Part shown: in pieces, positions 62,553 through 64,000 of the stretch | How the letters are laid out: each line of letters opens with the position of its first letter | Position numbering within the stretch: position 1 is the stretch's first letter | Source of the DNA: a virus | Strand: one strand, 5' to 3' | Length of the DNA: 64,000 bases | IMG/VR virus record: IMGVR_UViG_3300013307_000003 | Span: 1-64,000 of that record | Translations under genes and position numbers: made by a program | The notes under the pieces: model-generated | Database searches by the model: none | What the model saw: only the letters and a program-made list of their open reading frames with translations | Told to the model about the DNA's origin: nothing

Positions 62553-63106
62553 TCGAGAAAATAAGCGCAAAACTGTTGACGATCCTCGCTGCCGATTCCC
62601 GCCTTTACGCAGGCGGGAATTCTTATGCCCCTGGCTGGACGGGCGTCAAGCGCGAGTCGCTCGGGGACACGCCAACAGCAGGTTACGTCAACCTCTTCGA
62701 CAAGTCCCACGACCCGGACGGTGTGGGGCACAGTCCGGGTATCTACGTTGGGACGCGGGGATTAGAGGCAACCGATGACGAGGAGTTCGAAGTTCAGTCG
62801 GGGACCGGGCGCGTCGAACTGCGCCTTCTCACCGTGCCGCTCTACATCACGTGCCTCGCGACGGACAAGTACACCGCTCGGAAGATGCGCAACCAACTGC
62901 GCCGAAACGTGAAGGTGATCCTGATGACCCAGATCGTCGTGACGGACTACTGGTACGGACTAGAGATGCCCGGCGGGGCCGGGAGCATCACGAACGAACG
63001 CGTCTGGACGACGGCCACCGGCGGCGGCACTCAGCAATCGGCGGAAGGGATCGCGATCGTACCGGTCCGCATTCACTACAGTTGGAACCCGACCTGCGAC
63101 GCGTGA
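62549..63106 (+). CDS. Tail terminator/completion-like protein (185 aa)
   Basis: ATG at 62549 overlaps the upstream stop (ATGA). Sequence starts IEKISAKLLTILAADSRLYAGG, then an extended beta block with TRGLEATDDEEFEVQSGTGR and VPLYITCLATDK, and ends VRIHYSW. Size and layout resemble tail completion proteins of siphophages. Assigned by position. Confidence 0.65.
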   Translation: MIEKISAKLLTILAADSRLYAGGNSYAPGWTGVKRESLGDTPTAGYVNLFDKSHDPDGVGHSPGIYVGTRGLEATDDEEFEVQSGTGRVELRLLTVPLYITCLATDKYTARKMRNQLRRNVKVILMTQIVVTDYWYGLEMPGGAGSITNERVWTTATGGGTQQSAEGIAIVPVRIHYSWNPTCDA

Positions 63107-63157
63107 GCAGGTCTTATTACCGTATGCATACCGCTCTGGCGGTTTGAGGAGAATGAC

Positions 63158-64000
63158 ATGGCAAACCCGCAATCAGGTCGTCAGAGCATCGTGGGACTTG
63201 GCATCGAATCGGCGTTCCGGTCCGCACCGCTCACTTCGCTTGGAGCGAACGTTTACAACGTCGGGATCGTTAACACAAACCCGATGCGCTTCTTCATCGC
63301 GGAGCCGGGCGGCGGCTTCTCCGATGGCACGACGAAGGATGTCGGAACGGACGAACAGGACGGCGACTCCGAAATCAATCGCGTAACACTCACCGGGAAG
63401 AATTACCAGGGGAAGGACAGCGCGAAGCTCGACCCAGAGAATTTGTATTACCCGGCGCTCGGTATCTTCGGGCGCGACGTTGAATCGACGCTTGCAGCGG
63501 GTGCCCTCAAGCACGTCTTCACGCCGACCGTGCGGCACATGCCCTCTTTTGTGATGGAGGAGCAGTACGGGGATGCGTCGAGCGGACGACTCTCGACCGG
63601 ACTGATTTTCCCTGGTCTTCACATCACGCACGGCGCTGTCCTGACGTGGCAGGCCGACTACTACGCGCACCGACAAATCCCGAACCGTTACCCGGCAGGC
63701 GGCGGCATCGACACCGATTACGACTTCACGAACGCCGCGGCGCTTCTGCCTTCGCAGCTTGGCGGCGATGGCACGAAGCAGGTGAAACTCAACCTCGCGC
63801 CGACCGCGATCGACGTGGCAGAGGGGAACTGCGGGAACGGTCCGCTGGTGTGGGGGAACATGCGGTTCGGCAACGAGTCGGGGTTCTCGAACACCTTCGT
63901 AACGCTCAACGATTCGGCGGTCGATGCGCGCATTCAGCCTGGGTGGGTTCTTGACCTCATCCGCGACATTGAGAGCCACATGTCGGGCGGGAGTGGATTC
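63158..64000 (+). CDS. Major tail tube protein, 3' end outside window
   Basis: ATG at 63158 with GAGGAGAA upstream; the frame is open to the window edge (281 codons). Beta-rich: GRQSIVGLGIESAFRSAPLT at the start resembles N-terminal arms of tail tube proteins, later GDSEINRVTLTGKNY and IFPGLHITHGAVLTWQADYY strands. Follows the connectors and precedes the expected tape measure region. Truncated by the window, not by mutation. Confidence 0.7.
   Translation, partial: MANPQSGRQSIVGLGIESAFRSAPLTSLGANVYNVGIVNTNPMRFFIAEPGGGFSDGTTKDVGTDEQDGDSEINRVTLTGKNYQGKDSAKLDPENLYYPALGIFGRDVESTLAAGALKHVFTPTVRHMPSFVMEEQYGDASSGRLSTGLIFPGLHITHGAVLTWQADYYAHRQIPNRYPAGGGIDTDYDFTNAAALLPSQLGGDGTKQVKLNLAPTAIDVAEGNCGNGPLVWGNMRFGNESGFSNTFVTLNDSAVDARIQPGWVLDLIRDIESHMSGGSGF

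Noticed and set aside
1-64000. Diversity-generating retroelement, CRISPR array, toxin-antitoxin pair or transposase
   Set aside because: No reverse transcriptase, template/variable repeat, spaced repeats, recognisable toxin family or transposase motif was found.

Overview
The window is a slice of a temperate tailed-phage genome, free or integrated. It is GC-rich coding DNA with short AT-rich control regions carrying near-consensus sigma70 promoters (TTGACA / TATAAT). Genes are packed head to tail with ATGA, GTGA or TGATG overlaps; GTG and TTG starts are common, and many genes have purine-rich ribosome sites. No tRNA, rRNA, CRISPR array or insertion sequence is visible. The sequence does not identify the host. 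The right edge cuts a tail tube-like gene and the left edge cuts a tail-fibre-like gene, so the genome probably continues through tape measure and baseplate genes outside the window.

Layout. (1) 1-14565, + strand: distal tail and fibre proteins, including an SGNH esterase, then small membrane proteins (holin or spanin candidates), a DUF1906 endolysin, and a probable gingipain-like peptidase. An antisense HNH cassette interrupts it near 7 kb, and a promoter-to-terminator noncoding RNA lies at 11.4-11.7 kb. (2) 34128-14562, - strand: a long early operon of about 55 mostly small genes. Recognisable members are HNH nucleases, a replisome organiser with repeats in its linker (possible origin), a Bet/RecT annealing protein, a beta-class DNA methyltransferase, a VRR-NUC-like nuclease, a PAPS reductase-like protein, DUF2303 and an RMF-like protein. 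A ribbon-helix-helix regulator faces out of it at 24.5 kb. (3) 33.7-36.2 kb: lysogeny control, with two divergent XRE repressors, inverted-repeat operators and a tyrosine integrase. (4) 36.2-43.9 kb: small accessory operons on both strands around divergent promoters, plus a probable small RNA at 41.25 kb. (5) 43971-64000, + strand: packaging and head genes (HGG-motif protein, large terminase, portal, scaffold, major capsid protein, connectors, tail tube).

The most unusual part is a 7 kb insertion between portal and scaffold (49.9-57.0 kb), with a further glycosyltransferase right after the capsid gene. It encodes a GmhA-like sugar-phosphate isomerase, three SAM methyltransferases, a dual-specificity phosphatase, two tandem PLOD/LH3-like glycosyltransferases, a cobalamin-type radical SAM enzyme, a CgeB-like glycosyltransferase and a GT9 (heptosyltransferase-like) protein. 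All are co-oriented and mostly overlap the head genes. The simplest reading, which is inference, is a phage-encoded pathway that builds, methylates and attaches an unusual (perhaps heptose-derived) glycan, most likely on virion proteins.
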